From Rhizoclosmatium globosum (lineage: Eukaryota; Chytridiomycota; Chytridiomycetes; Chytridiales; Chytriomycetaceae), in NCBI GenBank assembly GCA_002104985.1, contig MCGO01000017.1:496001-560000 (forward strand): a stretch of 64,000 nucleotides of DNA. The letters are read 5' to 3'. The stretch's first letter is position 1. Every line of letters starts with the position of its first letter. A program made the translations under genes and the position numbers. The notes beneath the pieces are model-generated. The model did not search any database, had not been told where the DNA came from, and saw only the letters and a list, made by a program, of their open reading frames with translations. Below are positions 23,201 through 33,342 of the stretch, piece after piece.

Positions 23201-25983
23201 GTAAAAACAAGCTTGGAATCCACCATGTCAAGGCCCAAGTCAAACACAACCACTTTCTTCGCAACTTGGTCATCGGAGGAATCACTTGTGCAACCTGTGC
23301 TTTTGAGTGGCAACTTTTACTTCAACCAGGTGCTCCGCGCGGCGAGACTTTCCATTCTACCCTAAACTTCCGGAAGACCAAAAAATTTTATCCAGGGGAG
23401 CTCACTATTATTAGGGGGAGGGGGGGGGACGCCCCCCCCTTCCTTCCCCCCTAAAAACCCCCCTCGAACCCCCCCTTTTGGACAATGGTTGTGATGTTGG
23501 CCTTATTATTATGTGTACTCTAAATGCATTATTGGGATGTCGGAATTGCTATGCTGTCAACCAGTTCCGTAGCTCCTCCAGCAGAGAGTGGACCCAAGGA
23601 TCTCAAGTGTACCGGTTCGAGTCACAGTGAGGTCAGTAAGAAGTTTTAATCAAGTCATGTGAGGAAGGAGATGGAAGAAGATAGGTGGAGATGGAAGAAG
23701 TTCCGGAAGATTCGGAGGGGGAAGACCTTCTTCGTCGAAGAATCGTCAGGAACATCTCCATTCACAGACTCCATATTGACTTCATCGATCGGCATAATTT
23801 TCGCTGACTCAAAGCGCTTGATATCAATGAGGCCCAGGTGCGCTTCCAATTCACGCCACGCAGATTCGGATAAAAAGACGTGCTTACTTCCAATTGCCAG
23901 ATCCATGTTATAGTACCCGAACGCCAGCGCCACAGATGAGCAAACAGCTACGCTTCCTGCTTCCGGCGATATTGAGTCAGTATCATTAGCGCAAGGACCG
24001 TATCTTTCCGCAAAGTCTCGATGGGTATAATAGGCGGTAAAGATGGGTCCAAGTGAATGACACATCTCCACCAGATTCAAATCTCGAACTTGACGCGCGA
24101 CAACGAGAGGATCCAAGCGAAGGGGATTGATCGGATCATCGGAGATGCGAATGTGTGCAATAACCCACATTTTGGTATCTTGAAGCGATTCCGCCAAGTC
24201 AGAGAGTGTGTGAATCAAATATGACGAAATGGCGACTGCAGAATCCGATCGATTGATATTTAACATCTGGAATGTACCTGAGTCAAACGAAATGTCAGCA
24301 GCTTCAAAATTCGCACCAAGTCGTGAAGGACTTGGTTTCCAGTATCATTGAGGCCACCAATCCGGCTGCAGAATATAATGTCGCGTTTTCTGAGTCCGAA
24401 AAGCGAAACAATAAGTTCTTCCTTTCATGCGGAATCCGAGTTGTGACCGGTGACGTTGACTCCAGAAACTCGTCATCAAAATCGCGAGACCCTTGCGCTT
24501 TTTCATTCATGAGACGTGTATGAAGTCCAAGTGCTTCAAGAAAGTCGTTCTCTGTTTGGACTACCAAGGCACTTGGAGAGTCTGATCGTTCCCACCTCCA
24601 TATGTTTGCGATTCCTTCAGCCTGAAAATGTTGATGGTTACACTTGCTTCCCAGCAATCTGTTGCAAAGTATCGGCAGTATATTTGATGAGCAAGTCGCG
24701 AAAGCCTCGTTCATTGACAGTCGATAGAGAGACTCCAGGAAAGTCAACGATTTGGATATAATTTGTATATCCAACAACCTCTTCCATACACACTTTCTTG
24801 TTGATTCGAGCAACAAGCCAATTGATTATGCTGTTTACATAGCATGCATCAAAGCGTCCCGGCGGTGTGCAGCTTCGGTGACTGACAGTATTACAGAGTA
24901 ACTATTCGCGACAGTATCAGATTCAGGAATGAAGCGATTAACGAGAATTTCTTGAAGATTCGTTGGATTGATGTCAAATAAGCGGGAAAGTGGTATTAGA
25001 GACGCTTCTGGGTCTTTGATATGACAGGGAACATCAGAGGATTCAATAAAGACCAGATTACTCAGATGCAATATCACTGCAAGCACAGTAAATAATTCAT
25101 CTAAATGACGCTGTTTGAAGCCGAATTCAGCCAAGTCCTTGAGCAGGGCTTTGAATGTCGCCTTGTTTGCTTCATCATTCCGATTCACACGCTTCGCGAA
25201 CGACGAAGCGCCCACCAATGTCGAGTGAGTCAACTCAAAGTGCTGATTCTGAGCAAAGTGAAAAGCCGTGCGTTGGTCCTGCAAAAGAAACGCGAGAAAC
25301 AAGTCAAAGACGGTCGGAGTCGATTCGTTCGAGAGACCCGGAACTGGAACAAGAACTGTCTTTGCGCCAACGAGACTTCCTTTCGAGGAAAACTGGAGCT
25401 CAAACGACGTTCCAAACAGCGAAAAGGGACTGCTGGATCCTGCTTTTGATGTCCTTGGCCTCGCATTCACAAATGGTTCAACAATGCAATGGATCACTTG
25501 GATGCGGCTCAACGTCTTTGAGGAGGTCGGGGCGGAGAAATGGCGACAAGGTGCGTAAGAATGCTCTGGTGGGTCGTTAATTTGCCACTGCCAGACTCGC
25601 CCCTGTCATTTGAGATTAGAATCAAGTTAAAACGTTTAGTAGAACTTACAATAGAAGAATACTTTGATCTTCTTTCCTTGCACGACATGAACATATGCGT
25701 TCTCCACAATCTGCAAGAAATGCTCAGCTGAAGAATTCCATTCCCCTTCAGAAGAAGGTTCCATTTCGAGTCTACCAGTAAATACATTCGCGCGTCGTCG
25801 GCTGACTGCTTCGCGATTCTCCATATCGCGTCCCGGATTTACGGAAACGTAAATGCGACTACCGATACAAGTATGTGTGATTCCCTTCGATAGACGACCT
25901 GCAAGAGTGGAAGTAATCGATGCAGTATTTACTACTGGCGCTGATCCGTCGGCTTCGTTAGAAACGGCTGCAACTGCATTCAT
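20238..25983 (-). CDS. Chitin synthase with N-terminal myosin motor domain (class V/VII type)
   Basis: Polymerises chitin from UDP-GlcNAc at the plasma membrane; the motor domain delivers or tethers it at growth sites. The start is [13 protein letters not shown] at 25983. The motor includes P-loop [10 protein letters not shown] (near 25590), followed by an FGTSFELQF region and myosin helices down to about 23655. The synthase part begins near 23290 with [23 protein letters not shown] and multiple membrane segments. It then has [11 protein letters not shown] (near 21490), GEDRYLTT (near 21040) and the QRRRW catalytic motif (near 20915), and ends at [19 protein letters not shown]. At least six short introns can be placed. 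One frame slip sits at the P-loop exon junction. A 350-nt spacer with G/C homopolymer runs separates motor and synthase parts, so two genes cannot be excluded, but order and strand fit the fused fungal class. The start lies 186 nt from the divergent ribokinase start. Confidence 0.85.
23395..23485. other. G-run / C-run palindromic tract between motor and synthase parts
   Basis: A short block holds runs of 5, 9 and then 8 or more G or C. A GGGGGAGGGGGGGGG stretch is followed immediately by ACGCCCCCCC and further C-runs of 6-7. The two halves can pair as a hairpin, and either strand has four or more G-runs compatible with a quadruplex. It lies in the 23290-23655 spacer, which otherwise shows no recognisable protein. 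Homopolymer lengths may be unreliable. Confidence 0.6.
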
Positions 25984-26169
25984 TGATAAATCTGGTCCAA
26001 ATCAGCTTGGAATACGCTTCCCGCGAACGACGCTGTGGTCTTGGCTTGGCTGACGTTCCTGCCAGGCTTCATATTAATGAATGTCTTTTTTGAGAAAGGC
26101 GTGGGAAAGTTGCAGGGAAAGTGGAGAGTGTGGGAACTGAAAGTTCGATGGAGCATTGAAAAGTTCAAC

Positions 26170-27209
26170 ATGAAAGTCCTTTGTTTTGGATCTCTGAACA
26201 TTGACAAGGTCTTTTCTGTACCAACAATCGTTCAAAGAGGAGAAGACGATTGCGTCAACAGGCTACGCAGAGTATCCAGGAGGAAAGGGCGAATCAGGCT
26301 GTTGCGCTAGCTCGAGCAGCGCCCTCTGACCTCGCAATCCACCATGGTACGTTAAAGTGCAGACAATATTGTGCATTGAGGGAAGACTGTGGTCTGTCAT
26401 GGAAGTCACTGACTTCAATTCAACACAGCGGGACAAGTCGGCACAGACGGCAAAATGGCTCATCGACTTGTTGAACCAGAACAATATCAACACATCCGCT
26501 GTTTAGTGTCTCAAAACAGAAAGCACGGGCTGCGCTTTGATCCAAAAGGACTTTCCGGAGATAATGCAATCATCCTTCTACCTGCAGCAAACTGCAAGAT
26601 TCCATTGCAACATATTGATGAAACGTTATCTAAATTCGATGCGGGTGATTGGCTTCTCGTTCAGAACGAAATCAACAACATCAACGACATCATTCGGAAG
26701 GCGAAGGCTCGTGGTATGCAGGTCGCATTTAATCCTGCTCCATGTCCTCCGATTATTCTCTCGTATTCTTTGGAGTGCGTTGATGTATTGGTGTTGAACG
26801 AAGGAGAAGCCGAAATGTTGTATTCTGCAATCACTCAAAAGAAGGCTGCACCAGGTCTGTCTCTGTCTCCATCATTATCAACGACTTATGAATCGATTCC
26901 CAAAATTTGGAGGCTGTGATTATCACCTTGGGAGAAGAGGGTGCTTCTGCTCTCCAGCGAGGCTCTGAAATCACGAATATTCCTGCATTGCGTGATTGTC
27001 GCGTTGTAGATACTACGGGAGCAGGTGACACATTTGTGGGCTTCTTTTTGGCCACATTTGCGTCGTTACAACAGAAGAAGGAAGGTGGCGCTTTCAAGAA
27101 CGCGCTCAAAGTTGCAGCTATTGCATCTGGAATGACTTGTGAAACTCATGGCGCTACTCCGTCTATTCCACTGATGAAGGATGTGCAAAAGAGAATGTTG
27201 CAACAATAA
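26170..27209 (+). CDS. Ribokinase (PfkB family)
   Basis: Phosphorylates D-ribose to ribose-5-phosphate in the cytosol, feeding the pentose phosphate and nucleotide pathways. The start MKVLCFGSLNIDKVF is the usual beta-strand of PfkB kinases. The N-terminal signature PGGKG followed by NQAVALARAA is split by a two-base slip near 26290. An intron at 26347-26428 joins to GQVGTDGKWLIDLL. Downstream are NPAPCPP, LNEGEAE, and the C-terminal PfkB signature DTTGAGDTFVGFF with the catalytic Asp, then AAIASG and a GATPSIP motif typical of ribokinase rather than adenosine kinase. Length is about 310 residues, normal for the family. It shares a 186-nt divergent promoter region with the chitin synthase gene. 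Confidence 0.88.
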
Positions 27210-27248
27210 TAGCAATAATACATCTTGTTTTTTTCTCTTATTTATGAA

Positions 27249-28532
27249 ATGGCTTCCTTGTCACGCAATCTTGCGATCTATATCCATTGGCCTTTCTGCT
27301 TAAAGCGTGCCCATATTGCTCATTTAATAAGCTCAAGTCTCCAGTCAAGGTCAATGATCGAAAAACTGCACATGAGAGACTCACTGCTGCCATCGTTAAA
27401 GACCTCCAGCAACTCAATCAAAAGCCTCGATTCACTCTCAACCTATACAGCAACGAGCATTCACTTTGGAGGCGGCACACCATCGTTGGTACCAATACTT
27501 AATCGCCGATAGTTTCGAAACAACTGACCAGCTTGACAGATGCCTCCAGACTCAGTCAAATCCCATAAACACAGTCAAAGAATCCATAAATGTTTCCCCT
27601 GTGCTTCAAATCGCTTTAGAAGGGAACCCATCGAGTCTAACTGAACCATCCCTCCATGCATTCAAAGACGCCGGCGTGAACAGGCTTTCCATCGGATACA
27701 ATCATTCCGAGACTCTCATCTTTCCTTTTTGGGAAGAGACCATTCCGGGGCAAATGCGTGGTCTACTTTGAAAACTGCGTACACAGTATTCAGTGATGAA
27801 CGCGATACTGTATCTTGCGACCTTATGTTCGGACTACCCAACCAGACACCAAAAGAGTGGAAAGACGATTTGACATCTGTGCTGGAATCTATCCCCTCTA
27901 CTCAGTTGAAAACATGTCTTTATATCAATTGACGTATGAAACCTGGCACACCGCTTTGGAAATCCGCGAAACGAAGTGGATTTGATGTTGAATCTACTGC
28001 CGATTCCACTGCTGAAATGTATGAAACGGCTGTTGATTTACTTCACACAAAGTCGGGTTTGAAGCATTATGAAGTTTCGAATTACGCTATACCTGGTCAC
28101 GAGAGTGTTCATAATCTTGCGTATTGGAGGGGTTGGGATTATATTGGTGTTGGGCCTGGGCTCATGGCAGGATATCTGACTTGACAAAACAAAACGCGTC
28201 GCCGGACGTCAAAGTATCCTCAACTCGAAACATATATACGAAAATGTGAGGAATTAGGTCATGGCACTCAGGTGTCGAAACAGTTGGAGAAGCAGACCAT
28301 GATTAAGGAGTTGATTGTTCTGGGTCTGCGAATCAAAGAAGGGGTTTCATTTACAACGGCTCAAGAGCTTGCTTTTGGAGATAGCGTGAAGCAATCTCTT
28401 GATTGGGATGCAGTGAAGCGGCATTGCGAAATGGGATTTCTGGAATATGATGAAAGACGCGAAATCCTAAAACCTACAGAACGCGGTCTCTCTGTGATTG
28501 ATACTATTCTTGCCGATGTGATAAAACAATAA
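27249..28532 (+). CDS. HemW/RSAD1-like radical SAM protein (coproporphyrinogen III oxidase-like)
   Basis: Radical SAM enzyme of the HemN/HemW family; HemW binds heme and is mitochondrial in eukaryotes (RSAD1). The start [17 protein letters not shown] leads into the [4Fe-4S] motif C-x3-C-x2-C (C, then ACPYCSFN), which is split by a single-base slip near 27300. The SAM-binding FGGGTPSL follows in one frame. Then come [29 protein letters not shown], a YETGTPLWK-like stretch, HYEVSNYA and [16 protein letters not shown], all in HemW order. The C-terminal HemN domain ends the protein near 28530. There are several frame slips (near 27440, 27770 and 27920). It starts 39 nt after the ribokinase stop, so transcripts may overlap. 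The HemW call rests on order and motifs; true CPO activity is less likely. Confidence 0.82.
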
Positions 28533-28656
28533 TTCAGTGGTTTATTCTTAATAACTTATGAACAGATCAAGACATCAGCAGCCTCCCAACTGAAAGACAG
28601 CAGAAATACTAGAAGACACTGAAATCTGGGAACTTTCGACCGGAGTAGAAGCATCA

Positions 28657-29448
28657 CTACCACCAGAAAGGAGCGGCAGCCACTTTCATTTCAAAGATTG
28701 GTGAAGCAGAACCTTGTTGAGGATTCAAGTCAATCTTTGTAGCTCCCTGAACACAAAGCTTGAGTTGAGCCGCCACATTTTTGCGCCTGATTAAGTGCAT
28801 CTTGCACCGCATTAGCAGTAGCTTGTTTTTGGCCCTTTGCAGCTTCGCAAAATTAATACTCAGTATACTTTCCAAGGAATAAAAAAACTAAAATGACTCA
28901 CTATTATCATCATCGCAGAGAACGAAATAGAACCAATGCTACTCGCACCGTTACGAACAACAGCGTCAATAGCGCGTCCAGAAGCTTTCGGGTCCGTTTC
29001 AACGAAATTGTGACTTGAGACTGGTATCCCACGAACCTGTCAAAACAAATCACCCTGTCATTTATCGGCGACTGGCTGAAGTACGAAATAATCAATGCAT
29101 ACGTTTGCTTATTGTTGTCGTAGTTGTATGAGGCAGAGGTAAATGCTGTCGGTGTTGATTTTGGTCGCGTTGAGCGGTGGAGGGCGGCGAGGACGGATGT
29201 TGCGTTTACAGCGGTGGATTGGGTTGCTTCCAAGGCGGTGGTTGAGTGGCGCTGATGGTGATGACGATGTGGGCAACGTCGGCGTTTAAGTTCACAGAGC
29301 CTGTTTGAAAACGCGGTATGAGGAGGTGGTAATCAGTTTGTTGGGGTTGATTTCGTACCTGTTCCTGTGACGGAAAGGACAGTGCTGATTGCGGTGGAAG
29401 CTAGGGCTGTAGATACAAAGCGAAGAGTGTGAGGAGGTGGGTGAGCAT
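28657..29448 (-). CDS. SIMPL (DUF541) domain protein, probably secreted
   Basis: The start at 29448 gives a short hydrophobic leader (MLTHLLTLFA, then VSTALASTAISTVLSVTGTG after one slip), followed by GSVNLNADVAHIVI, the usual first strand of SIMPL domains. Further matches are ATQSTAVNATSVLAAL, YNYDNNKQT, FVGYQSQVTISLK, then DPKASGRAIDAVVRNGA and SSIGSISFS in a second frame. It ends with AAPFWW at 28657. Introns can be placed near 29369, 29240, 29080 and 28910. SIMPL proteins are oligomeric, periplasmic or secreted in bacteria and of unclear role in eukaryotes. The assignment is by pattern and is fairly strong; no function is proposed. 29449-29682 holds no recognised gene. Confidence 0.7.
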
Positions 29449-29682
29449 AATGATTCTTGTTGAAGTTTTTTGACAGTCGCTGCGTAAGTCGGAAGTCTTT
29501 ATTCACTCTTGTCGGTTGAAGTTGAACATTTGTTTTGACAACGAGGAATTGTCATGCAGAACTGTAATTAAACAGAAACTGAGAATCTGAAATCTTGGCT
29601 TGAGTATTGAAGTTAGAGCCATGAAACATTCAATTGATAATTAAAACCAAAAGTTTTATGCAAATATAATAATATGGCGGGA

Positions 29683-31781
29683 TCATGCAAACTCCACGAG
29701 CAAAACACCTTGCAAGTGATCATAGACACTTTCACAATCCTTCAAACTACCAGTGTACCCACTAACCCTCAAAGCCACTCCTCCAGCAACAGGCACACTG
29801 TCACTTGTTTCGTCACCCTCATCGTCCTCAATCTCAGATTCCTCCAAATCAACTTCCTCAAACAACGAATCACGATCCAGTTCCTTCGCCTCCTTCTGCT
29901 TTTTCTTGATTAAACCACCACTGCTCCGTTCTCGATCAAGCCTCATCCAAACACTCCACGCTTCACGATGATATTCTGCAAGACGGTCTTTTCGTTGTGT
30001 GAAGGAACATCGAGCATCAAGAGAATGTCGACTCTGTGTGCTACTTTATCGAGCTTTGTGATGGCTGCTGTGAGTGCAGTTTGGCCGGGTGTTGTGTTTT
30101 CAGCTGGGTTTGGGGAGAGGAGTGTGATGATGACTTGTTGAATGCTTTTTGACGTAAATGTGATTAGATTCAGGGACGGTCAGACAATATTGACAGTTAC
30201 CCCACACACGCATCTCCTCGGGACATGACAAGTAATTTCGTACGGCACAGGAATCAAAACAGGATTCAAGGGGACTTGCAATATTTGAAGGTACTGTCGT
30301 GTTCAAAACTACTCCATTTGATTTTGATCCCATGGCACTCATGACTTCATCTTCAAATCTCATGAGTTCCATCCAACGACCACGGGAATACATGCTGGGA
30401 CTTCGTTTCACTCTGCCAAGTAAATCGCCATGGAATGTTTTACTGACACCTAAACGGATGCATTCGACTGTGCAACCAGAGTTTCCGAAAAAAAGTCCGC
30501 AGTTTTCTGTAAAGAGAACTTGGGGGGGATGATGTTTCTTTGTGTTTGGCTGTGTTGTTGATGCAAAATGGTTTCGTTTTGGAGTGTACTGGATTGAGCG
30601 CGGCAGGGGTGTTGATTGCTGTGATTTGAAAGTGTTTAATAGATGTGATACTAGCAGAATAGAGTATCAGCTTTGGCTGACGCAATTGAATTCCATTCGC
30701 TATTCTATAGGCTTTCCCTAACGAGAACGACCTCCGCTCGTGGCCTCAGTGCCCAATTCTCTTCCCAGAGACTGTTCACTGCACTCACTATTCCGTAAGC
30801 GTCGTCTGACTCCACTCGTGATCTCGCTACGCACTCATACTGTCACTTCATTTAAAAGGAACTATATGGTACCTTTCTGGAAGGAGTCCTGCTGTACAGC
30901 GAACCCAGAGGAGCAGAATCTGATGGAGAATCCAAAGAAGAAGGAGTAATAGATAGATCAGGAAAGAAGAGAGATATCTCATTGATGTGTTCAACAGGAA
31001 TCACAAGGAATGAGGAAGTGGAACTAGTGGCAGTGCCAACGGCTGAAAGCATAGCAGTTGGTTTATGAAGCGAGCCAAAGTTCCAAGGGCGTAATTGAAT
31101 GAGAGAGGTGGCAGCATCGGTAGAGTATTCGTTGTCAATGAGGAAACGGCCAGTCCAACGTCCAAGAGCAGCACCAGGGGCAGTGGGCCAGGACAGGTCC
31201 AGGGAGACAGAGCTTCGAGACAGGGCATGGTACGCACAGTCTCGCCACATGCGGCTGACTCGAGAGAGACGCTGAATGGCAGGTGGCTGGATGTAGCCCA
31301 GGACAGCAGCAAGGATGTGTGGCGAAGAGAGGACCGAGGAGGTAAGCGAGGAAGAGCGGGGCAGAATCAGAATCGAGCCCTCCCTCCGAGGCTGTCGCAC
31401 AGTGATTGGCTGAGCAGGAATCGGATACGGGTAGTACTCGTCTGTGCCCGGGCCCAGGCCCAGGTCAAACTGATCAGAGCGGGAATGGGAAGGCGCCATC
31501 GCCGCCCTGAGCCCCGGATTCCGCTCAAACAGAATTGGATCAATCTCGTCGTAGTCGTAGGCGGCCTCGGGACTCCAGCACGGAAACACAATTGAACTTG
31601 TCTTTCGCAGCAAACCAACGAACGTCTCATCGGCCTCGTCCAAGTCGCCTAAACCACTGCCACTGCCACGTGTCACTTTCTCGTACACTCGCACTTTCGA
31701 CGGGCGTCCGCTGCGGCCGCCAACGAGAACAACCTTGGTCGACCCGAGGGTTTCTTCAACGAGACTCTCTTCAAAGTTCAT
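29683..31781 (-). CDS. F-box-like protein with uncharacterised C-terminus
   Basis: The start MNFEESLVEETLG at 31781 gives about 300 uninterrupted residues. A disordered first half is followed by an F-box-like helix bundle near 31330-31240 (SPHILAAVLGYIQPPAIQRL then SRVSRMWRDCAYHAL), expected to bind Skp1 in an SCF ubiquitin ligase. A WTGRFLIDNE...PWNFGSLHKP segment comes next. An intron at 30872-30705 is filled by an introner-like repeat. After it, coding potential continues through frame slips (QPKLILYSAS, ENCGLFFGNSGCTVECIRLG, RGRWMELMRFEDEV) to an acidic tail and LQGVLLVEFA at 29683. No family was recognised for the C-terminal part, and it could belong to a second gene. Confidence 0.55.
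30705..30872 (-). repeat. Introner-like repeat, copy A, in the F-box gene
   Basis: On the minus strand a GTACCAT donor follows TPSRK and the acceptor is CCTATAG, giving 168 nt. The interior contains GTAGCGAGATCACGAGTGGA, then AATAGTGAGTGCAGTGAAC, and GAGGCCACGAGCGGAGGTC; the same blocks in the same order and sense orientation occur in copy B. The donor is less certain because the downstream frame is off by one base. Confidence 0.6.
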
Positions 31782-31988
31782 GTTCACTGACTCAGACGAG
31801 ATGCCAACGGCGGCGTGGGCATAGGCTCCACTCGGGCAGGCCGGGGCTGCGGGTACGGGTCAAACGATAGCATTTCAAAGAGCGTTTCTTGGAGGAAGTG
31901 AGTGACACACAAGGTTCGACTGAAAATCCAAATCAAGTGCGCTGAACACCAACTGGATTGATTTTATTCCTCGTTTTTAGTTCCCATT

Positions 31989-33239
31989 TTATTCCAATAA
32001 TCGTCTGAATTCAGGACGGATCGCCCACTGCGGGCAGCTTAGCAGTTCTTTCTTCTCTTCAACAGTGAGAATAATGCGTGGATCCTCCAACAAACATGTG
32101 AGATTCTCTACGTTTTTCACGTATTGTAAAACCAAAACGCACTGTCAGTTGGATCCAAATATTCCAACAAAATTTTGACAACACTTGCTTCTGCATACCT
32201 GGATGCTTTGATCAGAAAGTCACACGATGGCTGTACTCGAGAGTCTTCCAAAAGCGCTTTTACGAGCTCGATATCCCCATAGATACAAGATTGTTCAAAG
32301 TAATCTCCAAGTGTTGGATCCACGCGGCCATCTTCAAGTAAAAGTTTGACAACTCCAACGTGAGAATGTTTAACAGCTATTGCGAATGCGTATTCGTCAT
32401 CGGCACAAGGGTCCACACCAGGAATCTTTAGCAATATATCCACGACATCAACATGCCCTCTACTTGCCGCGAGTTGCAGTGCAAGGCTGTCGCGAGCTGA
32501 AGGATCAACACCAGGAACTGCAACAACCTCTTGATAATATGACCGCGCCCATATCTTGCAGAATATATAAAAGCAGCATTCTCTTCATCTGCAGCATTTG
32601 TTCGGCATCCAACAAGAGTCTCTCAACCACACCCACATGTCCAAACCGTGCAGCATTCCGTAAAGCCACATTCAAAGGAACAGACGATTCCAACAATAAG
32701 TCAGAACGACTCAATACCAAATCAACAACATCCGTCCATCCAGCGCGAGAAGCCCACACAAGTGCTCGATGGTTCTGAACATTCACGTTCACGCCATCTG
32801 TGAATAAGACTTGCATCACCTTGAAAGCTCGGTGCGGAGATAAATTCCATCGTAGCGACCACATTAAGTTGCGAGGATTGTTGTCCCAGTATCGGCCTAC
32901 ACCTTCCCATTCATCAGAGGCAAGGATAGTTCCATAGATAGCAGCTTGGTAGGACAATGGTAGATGCGGCCAATGATGCTTTCCAAAGAGTTTCACGTCC
33001 TTGAGAAACTGCCAGATGGGATATCCTGCCCATGTGGAAGCGCCTTGTATCAGCTTGGCCTTGAACTGCCAGTGGTACGAAACATGCTTTTTGGCGAAAG
33101 AGAGGTGATCGAGGACTTGTTTCAGGTGTTTGGTTGCAAGTCCAATTTGAGCTAGTTCCGAGTCGATTGGGACTTGGATTAGGATGGCTTGAATAAGTTC
33201 GATGGGAAGCGATTCAATCATTATTCTTGAATCTCTCAT
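31989..33239 (-). CDS. F-box protein with ankyrin repeats
   Basis: The start MRDSRIMIESLPIELIQAIL at 33239 is an F-box helix pattern. A linker with many aromatic residues follows. Ankyrin repeats then run from about 32800, recognisable as RALVWASRAGWTDVVDLVL, NVALRNAARFGHVGVVERLL, LAASRGHVDVVDILL, FAIAVKHSHVGVVKLLLEDG, SCIYGDIELVKALLED and LIKASRYAEASVVKILLEY. The probable C-terminus, after a slip near 32115, is NLTCLLEDPRI...WAIRPEFRRLLE, stopping at 31989. Two further slips lie near 32590 and 32500. The likely role is substrate binding in an SCF ubiquitin ligase; the substrate is unknown. Confidence 0.78.
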
Positions 33240-33342
33240 TGAACAACAAAACCCAACAACACCAAATATGTAATAAAAGGTATACACAACCCAACAATGA
33301 AATAAGACAAATGTTAACACATACAACAAAAAAAAATGAAAT

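Noticed and set aside
29990..30130. Ankyrin-like reading (TTPGQTALTAAITKLDKVAH) in the F-box gene tail
   Set aside because: Another frame over part of the same stretch joins better to the downstream acidic tail, and no second ankyrin unit is present.
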